Source: Pictodentalium vernedei (Eukaryota; Mollusca; Scaphopoda; Dentaliida; Dentaliidae). Taken from it: a stretch of DNA of 64,000 bases. Position 1 is the first letter of the stretch. The number at the start of each line of letters is the position of its first letter. Of this stretch, positions 63,718 to 64,000 are shown piece by piece. Below the pieces are notes generated by a model, which saw only the letters and a list, made by a program, of their open reading frames with translations, did no database searches and had not been told where the DNA came from. Made by a program: the position numbers and the translations under genes. The DNA lies in NCBI GenBank assembly GCA_031216915.1, contig CM062296.1:661603838-661667837 (forward strand), in the 5' to 3' direction.

Positions 63718-64000
63718 TGTACAAACTGAATCTTTTTCGTATTGATCATAAACCTAAATTACTTGGTGATTCGTCCAACAAAGCCATGTTCCTATAAAAA
63801 CATCGAACAGTACAGAACTATAAGCTGTACATGAGCAAATTAGTCTCAACGTTTGTTGGGGGTGATCAGGAATGATTAATCCTTCAAATTGTCACGCATA
63901 AATATTTGCTTAAAGACAACACCGTGGCAGTCTGGAAGGCACTTTGGTCCCCCGAATGACGAACCTACTGAAGGGAACAATGTTGGAAAGATGGAATTCT

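Noticed and set aside
1..64000. Bacterial operons, prophage or plasmid features
   Set aside because: No dense coding, no Shine-Dalgarno-led frames, abundant SINEs, LINEs and microsatellites; the DNA is eukaryotic.

Overview
The window looks like repeat-saturated intergenic DNA from an animal, most likely a marine invertebrate. A mollusc-like or other lophotrochozoan genome is my best guess, from the repeat types only. It is AT-rich, has no long intact open reading frames, and carries decayed LINE reverse transcriptases, a Tc1 transposase, tRNA- and 5S-headed SINEs and many fold-back elements. I found no intact host gene and no functional tRNA or rRNA gene. Every protein-like stretch I can recognise comes from a mobile element and is broken.

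Two related MITE families with TTAA target sites and ends like CCCTTTACC / GGTAAAGGG (piggyBac-like, called pbA and pbB here) account for about twenty copies spread from 1 kb to 57 kb. Each is about 240 bp and built round a near-perfect palindrome. Two further MITE families have TA target sites: tcC (about 245 bp, AAGCACCGGG hairpin) and tcD (about 132 bp, ends ACACTCTAAAAT). Single MITE-type insertions of hAT-like (63 kb) and Mutator-like (50.7 kb) character are also present.

Layout. 0-5.3 kb: LINE scrap, pbA, a 640-bp repeat (H1), a nearly intact Tc1 element with one frameshift, then two pbB copies round a cluster of ACGTCGGACGTG-like boxes. 5-14 kb: SINE scrap, fold-backs, MITEs, a SINE nested in a tcD element, repeats I1 and H2, and a 0.7-kb TAG microsatellite. 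14-20 kb: short interspersed repeats and the compact K-L repeat. 20-25 kb: an L2/CR1-like LINE hit by two pbA elements, then a tandem-repeat element (F1) holding a FLYWCH/Mutator-like fragment. 25-37 kb: SINEs, a 156-bp tandem array with 782-bp higher-order period (G), an inverted complex (T) and F2. 37-42 kb: inverted pair I2/I3, two exact adjacent palindromes, SINE. 43-46.5 kb: a pbA element split by a 3.2-kb LINE-containing insertion. 47-54 kb: head-to-head SINEs, the duplicated U repeat, fold-backs. 54-58.5 kb: palindrome cluster and a 2.35-kb transposon-like unit. 59-64 kb: tcC and tcD copies and a hAT-like element.

The most interesting object is at 55607-57953. It is a unit with 115-125 bp imperfect terminal inverted repeats, inserted into a repeat whose uninterrupted copy lies at 16009-16607. 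It carries one continuous but five-times-stopped reading frame ending in a cysteine-rich CXC-like tail, with acidic motifs (HEEAD, GCD) reminiscent of PIN/XPG-type nucleases. The second theme is that the palindromic core of the TTAA MITEs is shared between two families and shows matched (covarying) changes in both arms.
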